64,000 nucleotides of DNA from Hippophae tibetana (GCA_037013495.1 CM072810.1:75004449-75068448), one strand, 5' to 3'; numbered from the stretch's first letter, positions 25,272-37,922 are shown. Notes: a model not told the origin generated them from the sequence alone. A program made the numbers and translations.

Positions 25272-26113
25272 CTATAAACGGCCATAACATTTGACTCTTA
25301 TATCCAAATTACTATTATAATATATCAAGTCGGAACTTGTAACGATTCTTATTATGTGAGCAAGGTTGCAGAAGAACCTCATATTTTTTTTGTCACATAT
25401 ATTATTATATTTTATTTGGATTTTGTTCAATGCAACTATAACGAATGTTGAGGTGCCGACCAAAAGTGTGTTTAAAACTATTTTAAATATTTTCAATATC
25501 TATCAAATATTCTCATGATCATACAAATATACTTATTATCCATCACAATTTATTTTTTTGGAATATAAGATTGAAAGATTAGTTTTCGAAGCCATTGACG
25601 TATAGCGATTTTCTTTTTTACTGAATTGTTAAATTTAATATGTCTTCTTTTTCAATATTATTTTTATGCTTTTTTTCTTCACGGATGGATTGTGCACATT
25701 ACACCACTAAATACCCACATTAAAGTTGCATTATGTCTAAGGGTTTGTTCCGTATAAAAGAAAATAGTAGCCTTGGGATGGAGGAAGAACTGATAACATT
25801 AACAAAATTATTTTTTAGGAAGATTATTGCTTTTCTTTCTGGGGTTCTTGATTGAATGCTCAAATTCCACATAGAAAAAGAAGTGATCATCCTTTTTGCC
25901 ATCACATGGTTGGGGTATGATGGACTTGTTGATGTTTCTTTTGTCTATGGATTAGCTTTTGTATTTATTTTTGAAACCATCGTATCTTCTTCTTGATCTT
26001 TATTTCCATGTTCAATCAATCTTTGTTCTTCCTAAAAAAAAGAGTAGGAAAAAGAGGATTAATTATACTCTTCATAGTATTAAGAAATAAAATTTGATAA
26101 ATAAGAGTTCCAA
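25272..26113 (+). repeat. Monomer u31, chimera of J head and F tail
   Basis: 842 bp. The head carries J states (TATTATGTGAGC, TTGTCACATATATT, TTTCAATATTATT near 25650). From about 25689 it carries F states (GATTGTGCACATTACACC, CTCAAATTCCAC, ATTTCCATGTTC). The crossover lies between about 25655 and 25689. Confidence 0.85.
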
Positions 26114-26957
26114 CTATAAACGGCCATAACATTTGACTCGTACAACAAAATTACTATTATAATATATGAAGTTGGGACTTGTAACGATTCCTATTATCTG
26201 AGCGAGGTTGTAGAAGAACCTCATATTTTTTTTGTCGCATATATTCTTTTTTTTTTATTTGGATTTTGTTCAATGCAACTATAATGAATATTGAGGTGCT
26301 GACCAAAAGTGTGTTTAAAACTATTCTAAATATTTTCAATATCTATCAAATATTCTAATGATCATACAGATATACTCATTATCCTTCACAATTTATTTTT
26401 TTGGAATATAAGATTGAAAGATTAGTTTTCGAAGCCATTTACGTATAATGATTTTCTTTTTTACTGAATTTTTTAAATTTAATATGTCTTATTTTTCATT
26501 ATTATTTTTATGCTTTTTTTCTTCACGGATGGATTAGCCACATTACAACACTAAATAGCCACATTAAAGTTGCATTATGTCTAAGGGTTTGTTCCGTCTA
26601 AAAGAAAATAGTAGCCTTGGGATGGAGGAAGAACTCATAACATTAACAAAATTATTTTTTAGGAAGATTATTGCTTTTCTTTCTGGGGTTCTTGATTGAA
26701 TGCTCGACTTCGACATAGAAAAAGAAGTGATCATCCTTTTTTCCATCACAAGGTTGGGGTATTATGGACTTGTTGATGTTGTTTTTGTCTATGGATTAGC
26801 TTTTGTATTTATTTTTGAAACCATCGTATCTTCTTCTTGATCTTTATTTCTATGTTCAATCAATCTTTGTTCTTCCTAAAAAAAAGAGTAGGAAAAAGAG
26901 GATTGATTATACTCTTCATAGTATTAAAAAAGAAAATTTGATAAATAAGAGTTCCAA
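26114..26957 (+). repeat. Monomer u32, class I type K
   Basis: 844 bp. K markers: TCGTACAACAAAATT, GAAGTTGGGAC, ATAATGAATATTGAGG, GGATTAGCCACATT and GAACTCATAAC. The anchor region has ACATTTGAC, left over from an F or G type junction. Confidence 0.88.
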
Positions 26958-27796
26958 CTATAAACGGCCATAACTTTTGACTCGTACATCCAAATTACTA
27001 TTATAATATATCAAGTCGGGACTTGTAACGATTCCTATTATCTGAGCGAGGTTGCAGAAGAACGTCATATTTTTTTTGTGCCATATATTCTTTTTGTTTT
27101 GGATTTTGTTCAATGCAACTATAACGAATATTGAGGTGCCGACAGAAAGTGTGTTTAAAAATACTCTAAATATTTTCAATATCTATCAAACATTCTCATG
27201 ATCATACAAATATACTTATTATCTGTCACAATTTATTTTTTTGGAATATAAGATTGAAAGATTAGTTTTCGAAGCCATATACGTATAGCGATTTTGTTTT
27301 TTACTGAATTGTTAAATTTAATATGTCTTCTTTTTCATTATTATTTTTATGCTTTTTTTCTTCACGAATGGATTATGCACATTAGACAACTAAATAGCCA
27401 CATTAAAGTTTCATTATGTCTAAGGGTTTGTTCCTTATAAAAGAAAATTGTATCCTTGGGATGGAGGAAGAACTGATAACATTAACAAAATTATTTTTTA
27501 GGAAGAATATTGCTTTTCTTTCTGGGGTTCTTGATTGACTGCTCGACTTCGACATAGAAAAAGAAGTGATCATCATTTTTTCCATCACAAGGTTGAGGTA
27601 TTATGGACTTGTTGATGTTGTTTTTGTCTATGGATTTGCTTTTTTATTTATTTTTGAAACCATCGTATCTTCTTCTTGATCTTTATTTCTATGTTCAATC
27701 AATCTTTGTTCTTCATAAAAAAAAGAGTCGGAAAAAGAGGATTGATTATACTCTTCATAGTATTAAAAAAGAAAATTTGATAAATAAGAGTTCCAA
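26958..27796 (+). repeat. Monomer u33, class I type L (B-like)
   Basis: 839 bp. Like B, but with TCTTTTTGTTTTGG, CCGACAGAAAGTG, TTCACGAATGG, GGAAGAATATTGC and GATTGACTGCTC. Confidence 0.88.
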
Positions 27797-28640
27797 CTAT
27801 AAACGGCCATAACTTTTGACTCGTACAACCAAATTACTATTATAATATATCAAGTCGGAACTTGTAACGATTCCTATTATCTCAGCAAGGTTGCAAAAGA
27901 ACCTCATATTCTTTTTGTCGCATATATTCTTTTTGTTTTATTTGGATTTTGTTCAATGCAACTATAATGAATATTGAGGTGCCGACCAAAAGTGTGTTTA
28001 AAACTATTCTAAATAATTTCAATATCTATCAAATATTCTAATGATCATACAAATATACTCATTATTCTTCACAATTTATTTTTTTGGAATATAAGATTGA
28101 AAGATTAGTTTTCGAAGCCATTTACGTATAATGATTTTCTTTTTTACTGATTTTTTTAAATTTAATATGTCTTATTTTTCATTATTATTTTTATGCTTTT
28201 TTTCTTCACCGATGGATTATCCACATTACAACACTAAATAGCCACATTAAAGTTGCATTATGTCTAAGGGTTTGTTCCGTATAAAAGAAAATAGTAGCCT
28301 TGGGATGGAGGAAGAACTGATAACATTAACAAAATTATTTTTTAGGAAGATTATTGCTTTTCTTTCTGGGGTTCTTGATTGAATGCTCAAATTCGACATA
28401 GAAAAAGAAGTGATCATCCTTTTTACCATCACATGGTTGGGGTATGATGGACTTGTTGATGTTTCTTTTGTCTATGGATTTGCTTTTGTATTTATTTTTG
28501 AAACCATCGTATCTTCTTCTTGATCTTTATTTCTATGTTCAATCAATCTTTGTTCTTCCTAAAAAAAAGAGTAGGAAAAAGTGGATTAATTATACTCTTC
28601 ATAGTATTAAGAAATAAAATTTGATAAATAAGAGTTCCAA
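27797..28640 (+). repeat. Monomer u34, class I type M
   Basis: 844 bp. M markers ATATTCTTTTTGTCGC, AAATAATTTCAATATC and CACCGATGGATTATCC. The tail has TTTTTACCATCACATGG as in H. Confidence 0.88.
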
Positions 28641-29483
28641 CTATAAACGGCCATAACATTTGACTCTTATATCCAAATGACTATTATAATATATCAAGTC
28701 GGAACTTCTAACGATTCTTATTATCTGAGCAAGGTTGCAGAAGAACCTCATATTTTTTATGTCGCATATATTATTATTTTTTATTTGGATTTTGTTCAAT
28801 GCAACTATAACGAATGTTGAGGTGCCGACCAAAAGTGTGTTTAAAACTATTCTAAATATTTTCAATATCTATCAAATATTCTCATGATCATACAAATATA
28901 CTTATTATCCGTCACAATTTATTTTTTTGGAATATAAGATTGAAAGATTAGTTTTCGAAGCCATTGACGTATAGCGATTTTCTTTTTTACTGAATTGTTA
29001 AATTTAATATGTCTTCTTTTTCATTATTATTTTTATGCTTTTTTTCTTCACGGATGGATTATGCACATTAGACAACTAAATAGCGACATTAAAGTTGCAT
29101 TATGTCTAAGGGTTTGTTCCGTATAAAAGAAAATAGTAGCCTTGGCATGGAGGAAGAATTGATAACATTAACAAAATTATTTTTTAGGAAGATTATTGCT
29201 TTCCTTTCTGGCGTTCTTGATTGAATGCTCAAATTCGACATAGAAAAAGAAGTGATCATCCTTTTTGCCATCACATGGTTGGGGGTATGATGGACTTGTT
29301 GATGTTTCTTTTGTCTATGGATTTGCTTTTGTAATTATTTTTGAAACCATCGTATCTTCTTCTTGATCTTTATTTCTATGTTCAATCAATCTTTGTTCTT
29401 CCTAAAAAAAAGAGTAGGAAAAAGAGGATTAATTATACTCTTCATAGTATTAAGAAACAAAATTTGATAAATAAGAGTTCCAA
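28641..29483 (+). repeat. Monomer u35, class I type I
   Basis: 843 bp, close to u15 and u24, with private CCTTGGCATGG near 29142. Confidence 0.88.
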
Positions 29484-30325
29484 CTATAAACGGCCATAAC
29501 ATTTGACTCTTATATCCAAATTACTATTATAATATATCAAGTCGGAACTTGTAACGATTCTTATTATCTGAGCAAGGTTGCAGAAGAACCTCATATTTTT
29601 TTTGTCACATATATTATTATATTTTATTTGGATTTTGTTCAATGCAACTATAACGAATGTTGAGGTGCCGACCAAAAGTGTGTTTAAAACTATTTTAAAT
29701 ATTTTCAATATCTATCAAATATTCTCATGATCATACAAATATACTTATTATCCATCACAATTTATTTTTTTGGAATATAAGATTGAAAGATTAGTTTTCG
29801 AAGCCATTGACGTATAGCGATTTTCTTTTTTACTGAATTGTTAAATTTAATATGTCTTCTTTTTCAATATTATTTTTATGCTTTTTTTCTTCACGGATGG
29901 ATTATGCACATTACAACACTAAATAGCCACATTAAAGTTGCATTATGTCTAAGGGTTTGTTCCGTATAAAAGAAAATAGTAGCCTTGGGATGGAGGAAGA
30001 ACTGATAACATTAACAAAATTATTTTTTAGGAAGATTATTGCTTTTCTTTCTGGGGTTCTTGATTGAATGCTCGACTTCGACATAGAAAAAGAAGTGATC
30101 ATCCTTTTTTCCATCACAAGGTTGGGGTATTATGGACTTGTTGATGTTGTTTTTGTCTATGGATTTGCCTTTGTATTTATTTTTGAAACCATCGTATCTT
30201 CTTCTTGATCTTTATTTCTATGTTCACTCAATCTTTGTTCTTCATAAAAAAGAGAGTAGGAAAAAGAGGATTGATTATACTCTTCATAGTATTAAAAAAG
30301 AAAATTTGATAAATAAGAGTTCCAA
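29484..30325 (+). repeat. Monomer u36, J head with E-like tail
   Basis: 842 bp. The head matches u31 including TTTCAATATTATT; the tail has CATTACAACAC, CTCGACTTCGAC and private TTTGCCTTTG and GTTCACTCAATC. Confidence 0.85.
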
Positions 30326-31169
30326 CTATAAACGGCCATAACTTTTGACTCGTACAACAAAATTACTATTATAATATATGAAGTTGGGACTTGTAACGAT
30401 TCCTATTATCTGAGCGAGGTTGTAGAAGAACATCATATTTTTTTTGTCGCATATATTCTTTTTTTTTTATTTGGATTTTGTTCAATGCAACTATAATGAA
30501 TATTGAGGTGCTGACCAAAAGTGTGTTTAAAACTATTCTAAATATTTTCAATATCTATCAAATATTCTAATGATCATACAGATATACTCATTATCCTTCA
30601 CAATTTATTTTTTTGGAATATAAGATTGAAAGATTAGTTTTCGAAGCCATTTACGTATAATGATTTTCTTTTTTACTGAATTTTTTAAATTTAATATGTC
30701 TTATTTTTCATTATTATTTTTATGCTTTTTTTCTTCACGGATGGATTAGCCACATTACAACACTAAATAGCCACATTAAAGTTGCATTATGTCTAAGGGT
30801 TTGTTCCGTCTAAAAGAAAATAGTAGCCTTGGGATGGAGGAAGAACTCATAACATTAACAAAATTATTTTTTAGGAAGATTATTGCTTTTCTTTCTGGGG
30901 TTCTTGATTGAATGCTCGACTTCGACATAGAAAAAGAAGTGATCATCCTTTTTTCCATCACAAGGTTGGGGTATTATGGACTTGTTGATGTTGTTTTTGT
31001 CTATGGATTAGCTTTTGTATTTATTTTTGAAACCATCGTATCTTCTTCTTGATCTTTATTTCTATGTTCAATCAATCTTTGTTCTTCCTAAAAAAAAGAG
31101 TAGGAAAAAGAGGATTGATTATACTCTTCATAGTATTAAAAAAGAAAATTTGATAAATAAGAGTTCCAA
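30326..31169 (+). repeat. Monomer u37, class I type K
   Basis: 844 bp, 4,212 bp after u32. Differs by ATAACTTTTGAC in the anchor and GAACATCATA. Confidence 0.88.
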
Positions 31170-32008
31170 CTATAAACGGCCATAACTTTTGACTCGTACA
31201 TCCAAATTACTATTATAATATATCAAGTCGGGACTTGTAACGATTCCTATTATCTGAGCGAGGTTGCAGAAGAACGTCATATTTTTTTTGTGCCATATAT
31301 TCTTTTTGTTTTGGATTTTGTTCAATGCAACTATAACGAATATTGAGGTGCCGACAGAAAGTGTGTTTAAAAATACTCTAAATATTTTCAATATCTATCA
31401 AACATTCTCATGATCATACAAATATACTTATTATCTGTCACAATTTATTTTTTTGGAATATAAGATTGAAAGATTAGTTTTCGAAGCCATATACGTATAG
31501 CGATTTTGTTTTTTACTGAATTGTTAAATTTAATATGTCTTCTTTTTCATTATTATTTTTATGCTTTTTTTCTTCACGAATGGATTATGCACATTAGACA
31601 ACTAAATAGCCACATTAAAGTTTCATTATGTCTAAGGGTTTGTTCCTTATAAAAGAAAATTGTATCCTTGGGATGGAGGAAGAACTGATAACATTAACAA
31701 AATTATTTTTTAGGAAGAATATTGCTTTTCTTTCTGGGGTTCTTGATTGACTGCTCGACTTCGACATAGAAAAAGAAGTGATCATCATTTTTTCCATCAC
31801 AAGGTTGAGGTATTATGGACTTGTTGATGTTGTTTTTGTCTATGGATTTGCTTTTTTATTTATTTTTGAAACCATCGTATCTTCTTCTTGATCTTTATTT
31901 CTATGTTCAATCAATCTTTGTTCTTCATAAAAAAAAGAGTCGGAAAAAGAGGATTGATTATACTCTTCATAGTATTAAAAAAGAAAATTTGATAAATAAG
32001 AGTTCCAA
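31170..32008 (+). repeat. Monomer u38, class I type L
   Basis: 839 bp, 4,212 bp after u33, with all L markers. Confidence 0.88.
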
Positions 32009-32852
32009 CTATAAACGGCCATAACTTTTGACTCGTACAACCAAATTACTATTATAATATATCAAGTCGGAACTTGTAACGATTCCTATTATCTCAGCAA
32101 GGTTGCAAAAGAACCTCATATTCTTTTTGTCGCATATATTCTTTTTGTTTTATTTGGATTTTGTTCAATGCAACTATAATGAATATTGAGGTGCCGACCA
32201 AAAGTGTGTTTAAAACTATTCTAAATAATTTCAATATCTATCAAATATTCTAATGATCATACAAATATACTCATTATTCTTCACAATTTATTTTTTTGGA
32301 ATATAAGATTGAAAGATTAGTTTTCGAAGCCATTTACGTATAATGATTTTCTTTTTTACTGATTTTTTTAAATTTAATATGTCTTATTTTTCATTATTAT
32401 TTTTATGCTTTTTTTCTTCACCGATGGATTATCCACATTACAACACTAAATAGCCACATTAAAGTTGCATTATGTCTAAGGGTTTGTTCCGTATAAAAGA
32501 AAATAGTAGCCTTGGGATGGAGGAAGAACTCATAACATTAACAAAATTATTTTTTAGGAAGATTATTGCTTTTCTTTCTGGGGTTCTTGATTGAATGCTC
32601 AAATTCGACATAGAAAAAGAAGTGATCATCCTTTTTGCCATCACATGGTTGGGGTATGATGGACTTGTTGATGTTTCTTTTGTCTATGGATTTGCTTTTG
32701 TATTTATTTTTGAAACCATCGTATCTTCTTCTTGATCTTTATTTCTATGTTCAATCAATCTTTGTTCTTCCTAAAAAAAAGAGTAGGAAAAAGAGGATTA
32801 ATTACACTCTTCATAGTATTAAGAAATAAAATTTGATAAATAAGAGTTCCAA
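32009..32852 (+). repeat. Monomer u39, class I type M with converted tail
   Basis: 844 bp. The head matches u34. The tail has GAACTCATAAC near 32527, a K state, and TTTTTGCCATCACATGG, suggesting a conversion tract. Confidence 0.85.
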
Positions 32853-33693
32853 CTATAAACGGCCATAACATTTGACTCTTATATCCAAATGACTATTATA
32901 ATATATCAAGTCGGAACTTGTAACGATTCTTATTATCTGAGCAAGCTTGCAGAAGAACCTCATATTTTTTTTGTCGCATATATTATTATTTTTTATTTGG
33001 ATTTTGTTCAATGCAACTATAACAAATGTTGAGGTGCCGACCAAAAGTGTGTTTAAAACTATTCTAAATATTTTCAATATCTATCAAATATTCTCATGAT
33101 CATACAAATATACTTATTATCCGTCACAATTTATTTTTTTGGAATATAAGATTGAAAGATTAGTTTTCGAAGCCATTGACGTATAGCGATTTTCTTTTTT
33201 ACTGAATTGTTAAATTTAATATGTCTTCTTTTTCATTATTATTTTTATGCTTTTTTTCTTCACGGATGGATTATGCACATTAGACAACTAAATAGCGACA
33301 TTAAAGTTGCATTATGTCTAAGGGTTTGTTCCGTATAAAAGAAAATAGTAGCCTTGGGATGGAGGAAGAATTGATAACATTAACAAAATTATTTTTTAGG
33401 AAGATTATTGCTTTTCTTTCTGGGGTTCTTGATTGAATGCTCAAATTCGACATAGAAAAAGAAGTGATCATCCTTTTTGCCATCACATGGTTGGGGTATG
33501 ATGGACTTGTTGATGTTTCTTTTGTCTATGGATTTGCTTTTGTATTTATTTTTGAAACCATCGTATCTTCTTCTTGATCTTTATTTCTATGTTCAATCAA
33601 TCTTTGTTCTTCCTAAAAAAAGAGTAGGAAAAAGAGGATTAATTATACTCTTCATAGTAATAAGAAATAAAATTTGATAAATAAGAGTTCCAA
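32853..33693 (+). repeat. Monomer u40, class I type N (I-like)
   Basis: 841 bp. Like I, but with GGAACTTGTAACG, AGCAAGCTTGCAG (a private HindIII site) and AACAAATGTTGAGG. Confidence 0.85.
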
Positions 33694-34535
33694 CTATAAA
33701 CGGCCATAACATTTGACTCTTATATCCAAATGACTATTATAATATATCAAGTCGGAACTTGTAACGATTCTTATTATCTGAGCAAGGTTGCAGAAGAACC
33801 TCATATTTTTTTTGTCGCGTATATTATTATTTTTTATTTGGATTTTGTTCAATGCAACTATAACGAATGTTGAGGTGCCGACCAAAAGTGTGTTTAAAAC
33901 TATTCTAAATATTTTCAATATCTATCAAATATTCTCATGATCATACAAATATACTTATTATCCGTCACAATTTATTTTTTTGGAATATAAGATTGAAAGG
34001 TTAGTTTTCGAAGCCATTGACGTATAGCGATTTTCTTTTTTACTGAATTGTTAAATTTAATATGTCTTCTTTTTCATTATTAATTTTATGCTTTTTTTCT
34101 TCACGGATGGATTATGCACATTAGACAACTAAATAGCGACATTAAAGTTGCATTATGTCTAAGGGTTTGTTCCGTATAAAAGAAAATTGTAGCCTTGGGA
34201 TGGAGGAAGAATTGATAACATTAACAAAATTATTTTTTAGGAAGATTATTGCTTTTCTTTCTGGGGTTCTTGATTGAATGCTCAAATTCGACATAGAAAA
34301 AGAAGTGATCATCCTTTTTGCCATCACATGGTTGGGGTATGATGGACTTGTTGATGTTTGTTTTGTCTATGGATTTGCTTTTGTATTTATTTTTGAAACC
34401 ATCGTATCTTCTTCTTGATCTTTATTTCTATGTTCAATCAATCTTTGTTCTTCCTAAAAAAAAGAGTAGGAAAAAGAGGATTAATTATACTCTTCATAGT
34501 ATTAAGAAATAAAATTTGATAAATAAGAGTTCCAA
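33694..34535 (+). repeat. Monomer u41, class I type N (I-like)
   Basis: 842 bp. Private TTGTCGCGTATATT, GAAAGGTTAG and TTATTAATTTTATGC. Confidence 0.85.
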
Positions 34536-35380
34536 CTATAAACGGCTATAACATTTGACTCTTTTATCCAATTGACTATTATAATATATCAAGTCGGAAC
34601 TTGTAACGATTCTTATTATCTGAGCAAGGTTGCAGAAGAACCTCATATTTTTTTTGTCGCATATATTCTTTTTTTTTTATTTGGATTTTGTTCAATGCAA
34701 CTATAACGAATGTTGAGGTGCCGACCAAAAGTGTGTTTAAAACTATTCTAAATATTTTCAATATCTATCAAATATTCTCATGATCATACAAATATACTTA
34801 TTATCCATCACAATTTATTTTTTTGGAATATAAGATTGAAAGATTAGTTTTCGAAGCCATTGACGTATAGCGATTTTCTGTTTTAGTGAATTGTTAAATT
34901 TAATATGTCTTCTTTTTCATTATTATTTTTATGCTTTTTTTCTTCACGGATGGATTATGCACATTAGACAACTAAATAGCAACATTAAAGTTGCATTATG
35001 TCTAAGGATTTGTTCCGTATAAAAGAAAATAGTAGCCTTGGGATGGAGGAAGAATTGATAACATTAACAAAATTATTTTTTAGGAAGATTATTGCTTTTC
35101 TTTCTGGGGTTCTTGATTGAATGCTCGACTTCGACATAGAAAAAGAAGTGATCATCCTTTTTTCCATCACAAGGTTGGGGTATTATGGACTTGTTGATCT
35201 TGTTTTTGTCTATGGATTTGCTTTTGTATTTATTTTTGAAACCATCGTATCTTCTTCTTGATCTTTATTTATGTGTTCAATCAATCTTTGTTCTTCGTAA
35301 AAAAATAGAGTAGGAAAAAGAGGATTGATTATACTCTTCATAGTATTTAAAAAAGAAAATTTGATAAATAAGAGTTCCAA
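34536..35380 (+). repeat. Monomer u42, class I to class II hybrid
   Basis: 845 bp. Starts as an I-like monomer (AACGGCTATAAC, GACTCTTTTATCC, GATTCTTATT) and keeps CTCGACTTCGAC near 35128. From about 35265 it has class II states (TTATTTATGTGTTC, AAAAATAGAGTAGG, TAGTATTTAAAAAAG). It contains the class boundary. Confidence 0.85.
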
Positions 35381-36227
35381 CTATAAACAGCCATAACTTT
35401 TGACATGTACATCCAAATTACTCTTACAATATATCAAGTCAGAACTTGTAACGATTGCTATTATCTGAGCTAGGTTGCAGAAGAACCTCATATTTTTTTT
35501 TTTGTCGCATATATTCCTTTTTTTTTGCTTTGGATTTTGTTCAATGCAAATATAACGAATATTGAGGTGCCGACCAAAAGTGTGTTTAAAAATATTCTTA
35601 ATATTTTCAATATCTATCAAATATTCTCATGATCATACAAACATACTCATTATCCTTCAAAATTTATTTTTTTGGAATATAAGATTGAAAGATTAGTTTT
35701 CGAAGCCGTTTACGTATAGCAATTTTCTTATTTAATGAATTGTTAAATTTAATATGTCTTATTTTTCATTATTATTTTTATGCTTTTTTTCTTCACGGAT
35801 GGATTATGCACATTAGACAACTAAATAGCCGCATTAAAGTTGCATTATGTCTACGGGTTTGTTCCGTATAAAAGAAAATAATAGCCTTGGGATGGAGGAA
35901 GAACTGATAACAGTAATGAAATTATTTTTAGGAAGATTATTGCTTTTCTTTCTGGGGTTCTTGATTGAATGCTCGAATTCGACATAGAAAAAGAAGTGAT
36001 CATCCTTTTTGCCATCACAAAGTTGGGGTATTATGGACTTGTTCATGTTGTTTTTGTCTATGGATTTGCTTTTGTATTTATTTTTGAAACCATCGTATCT
36101 TCTTCTTGATCTTTATTTATGTGTTCTATCAATCTTTGTTCTTCATAAAAAAAAGATTAGGAAAAAGAGGATTGATTATACTCTTCATAGTATTTGAAAA
36201 AGAAAATTTGATAAATAAGAGTTCCAA
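35381..36227 (+). repeat. Monomer u43, class II type Q
   Basis: 847 bp, first Q. Private AAGTCAGAAC and TTCTTATTTAATG. First EcoRI-containing palindrome TCGAATTCGA at 35973-35982. Confidence 0.9.
35973..35982. other. Palindrome TCGAATTCGA, class II marker (first occurrence)
   Basis: A perfect ten-base palindrome with an EcoRI site. It recurs at the same offset in the class II monomers; class I has TCGACTTCGA or TCAAATTCGA or TCAAATTCCA at the same place, which destroys the site. Confidence 0.8.
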
Positions 36228-37077
36228 CTATAAACGGCCATAACTTTTGACTCGTACATCCAAATTACTATTATAATATATCAAGTCGGAACTTGTAACG
36301 ATTGCTATTATCTGAGCTAGGTTGCAGAAGAACCTCATATTTTGTTTTTGTCGCATATATTACTTTTTTTTTTTTTGCTTTGGATTTTGTTCAATGCAAC
36401 TATAACGAATATTGTGGTGTCGACCAAAAGTGTGTTTAAATATATTCTAAATATTTTTAATATCTAACAAATATTCTCATGATCATACAATTATACTCAT
36501 TATCCTTCACAATTTCTTGTTTTGGAATATAAAATTGAAAGATTAGTTTTCGAAGCCATTTACGTATTGCGATTTTCTTTTTTACTGAATTGTTAAACTT
36601 CATGTCTTATTTTTCATTATTATTTTTATGCTTTTTTTTCTTCACGGATGGATTATGCACATTACACAACTAAATAGCCACATTAAAGTTGCATTACGTC
36701 TATGGGTTTGTTTCGTATAAAAGAAAATAATAGCCTTGGGACGGAGGAAGAACTGATAACAATAATGACATTATTTTTAGGAAGATTATTGCTTTTTTTT
36801 CTAGCGTTCTTGATTGAATGCTCGAATTCGACATAGAAAAAGAAGTGATCATCCTTTTTGCCATCACAAGGTTGGGGTATTATGGACTTGTTGATGTTGT
36901 TTGTGTCTATGGATTTGCTTTTGTATTTATTTTTGAAACCATCGTATCTTCTTCTTGATCTTTATTTATGTGTTCAATCAATCTTTGTTCTTCATAAAAA
37001 AATAGAGTAGGAAAAAGAGGATTGATTATACTCTTCATAGTATTTAAAAAAGAAAATTTGATAAATAAGAGTTCCAA
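36228..37077 (+). repeat. Monomer u44, class II type P
   Basis: 850 bp, first P. T-tract of 13 before GCTTTGG, the longest of the P series. Confidence 0.9.
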
Positions 37078-37922
37078 ATATAAACAGCCATAACTTTTGA
37101 CATGTACATCCAAATTACTCTTACAATATATCAAGTCGGAACTTGTAACGATTGCTATTATCTGAGCTAGGTTGCAGAAGAACCTCATATTTTTTTTTTG
37201 TCGCATATATTCCTTTTTTTTGCTTTGGATTTTGTTCAATGCAAATATAACGAATATTGAGGTACCGACCAAAAGTGTGTTTAAAAATATTCTTAATATT
37301 TTCAATATCTATCAAATATTCTCATGATCATACAAACATACTCATTATCCTTCAAAATTTATTTTTTTGGAATATAAGATTGAAAGATTAGTTTTCGAAG
37401 CCGTTTACGTATAGCAATTTTCTTTTTTAATGAATTGTTAAATTTAATATGTCTTATTTTTCATTATTATTTTTATGCTTTTTTTCTTCACGGATGGATT
37501 ATGCACATTAGACAACTAAATAGCCGCATTAAAGTTGCATTATGTCTACGGGTTTGTTCCGTATAAAAGAAAATAATAGCCTTGGGATGGAGGAAGAACT
37601 GATAACAGTAATGAAATTATTTTTAGGAAGATTATTGCTTTTCTTTCTGGGGTTCTTGATTGAATGCTCGAATTCGACATAGAAAAAGAAGTGATCATCC
37701 TTTTTGCCATCACAAAGTTGGGGTATTATGGACTTGTTCATGTTGTTTTTGTCTATGGATTTGCTTTTGTATTTATTTTTGAAACCATCGTATCTTCTTC
37801 TTGATCTTTATTTATGTGTTCTATCAATCTTTGTTCTTCATAAAAAAAAGATTAGGAAAAAGAGGATTGATTATACTCTTCATAGTATTTGAAAAAGAAA
37901 ATTTGATAAATAAGAGTTCCAA
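37078..37922 (+). repeat. Monomer u45, class II type Q
   Basis: 845 bp. GAGGTACCGACC and AATAATAGCC states. Confidence 0.92.

Larger units (their letters stand above)
25272..33693 (+). repeat. Pentamer higher-order repeat JKLMI / JKLMN, 4,212-bp period
   Basis: Starts 25272, 26114, 26958, 27797 and 28641 recur exactly 4,212 bp later at 29484, 30326, 31170, 32009 and 32853. K is recognised by GAAGTTGGGAC and GAACTCATAAC, L by CCGACAGAAAGTG and GATTGACTGCTC, M by ATATTCTTTTTGTCGC and CACCGATGG. The unit is related to the nonamer: L resembles B, the tail of M resembles H, and I is shared. Identity is highest over about 26.1-28.5 kb against 30.3-32.5 kb; the flanking J tails differ. Confidence 0.88.
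1..35200 (+). repeat. Class I satellite domain (about 842-bp monomers)
   Basis: Monomers u1-u42. Diagnostic states are GATTCCTATT or GATTCTTATT after the first conserved block, a T-tract followed directly by GGATTTTG or by ATTTGGATTTTG, TAACATTAACAAAATT before a six-T run and AGG, and CTCGACTTCGAC or CTCAAATTCGAC in place of the class II palindrome. The right edge is uncertain by roughly 70 bp: u42 still has CTCGACTTCGAC near 35128 but carries the class II state TTTATTTATGTGTTC by about 35265. Within this domain the monomers fall into recurring types, called A-O here. Confidence 0.85.
32853..35200 (+). repeat. Run of consecutive I-like monomers (N1, N2, O)
   Basis: Three adjacent monomers starting at 32853, 33694 and 34536 are more like each other and like type I than like any other type. 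They share ACATTTGACTCTT and AACAAATGTTGAGG or AACGAATGTTGAGG. N1 and N2 also share CATGGTTGGGGTATGATGG. This is single-monomer amplification rather than a multimeric repeat, at the border with class II. Confidence 0.7.

Noticed and set aside
36907-37305. Recurring 132-codon minus-strand frames at about 1,694-bp spacing (also 38601, 40294, 41988 and 43681)
   Set aside because: Recurrence follows from near-identity of the QP dimers. Each spans a P/Q boundary, has a lysine/isoleucine/phenylalanine-rich AT-driven composition, and is altered where a homopolymer gains a base (as in u55).
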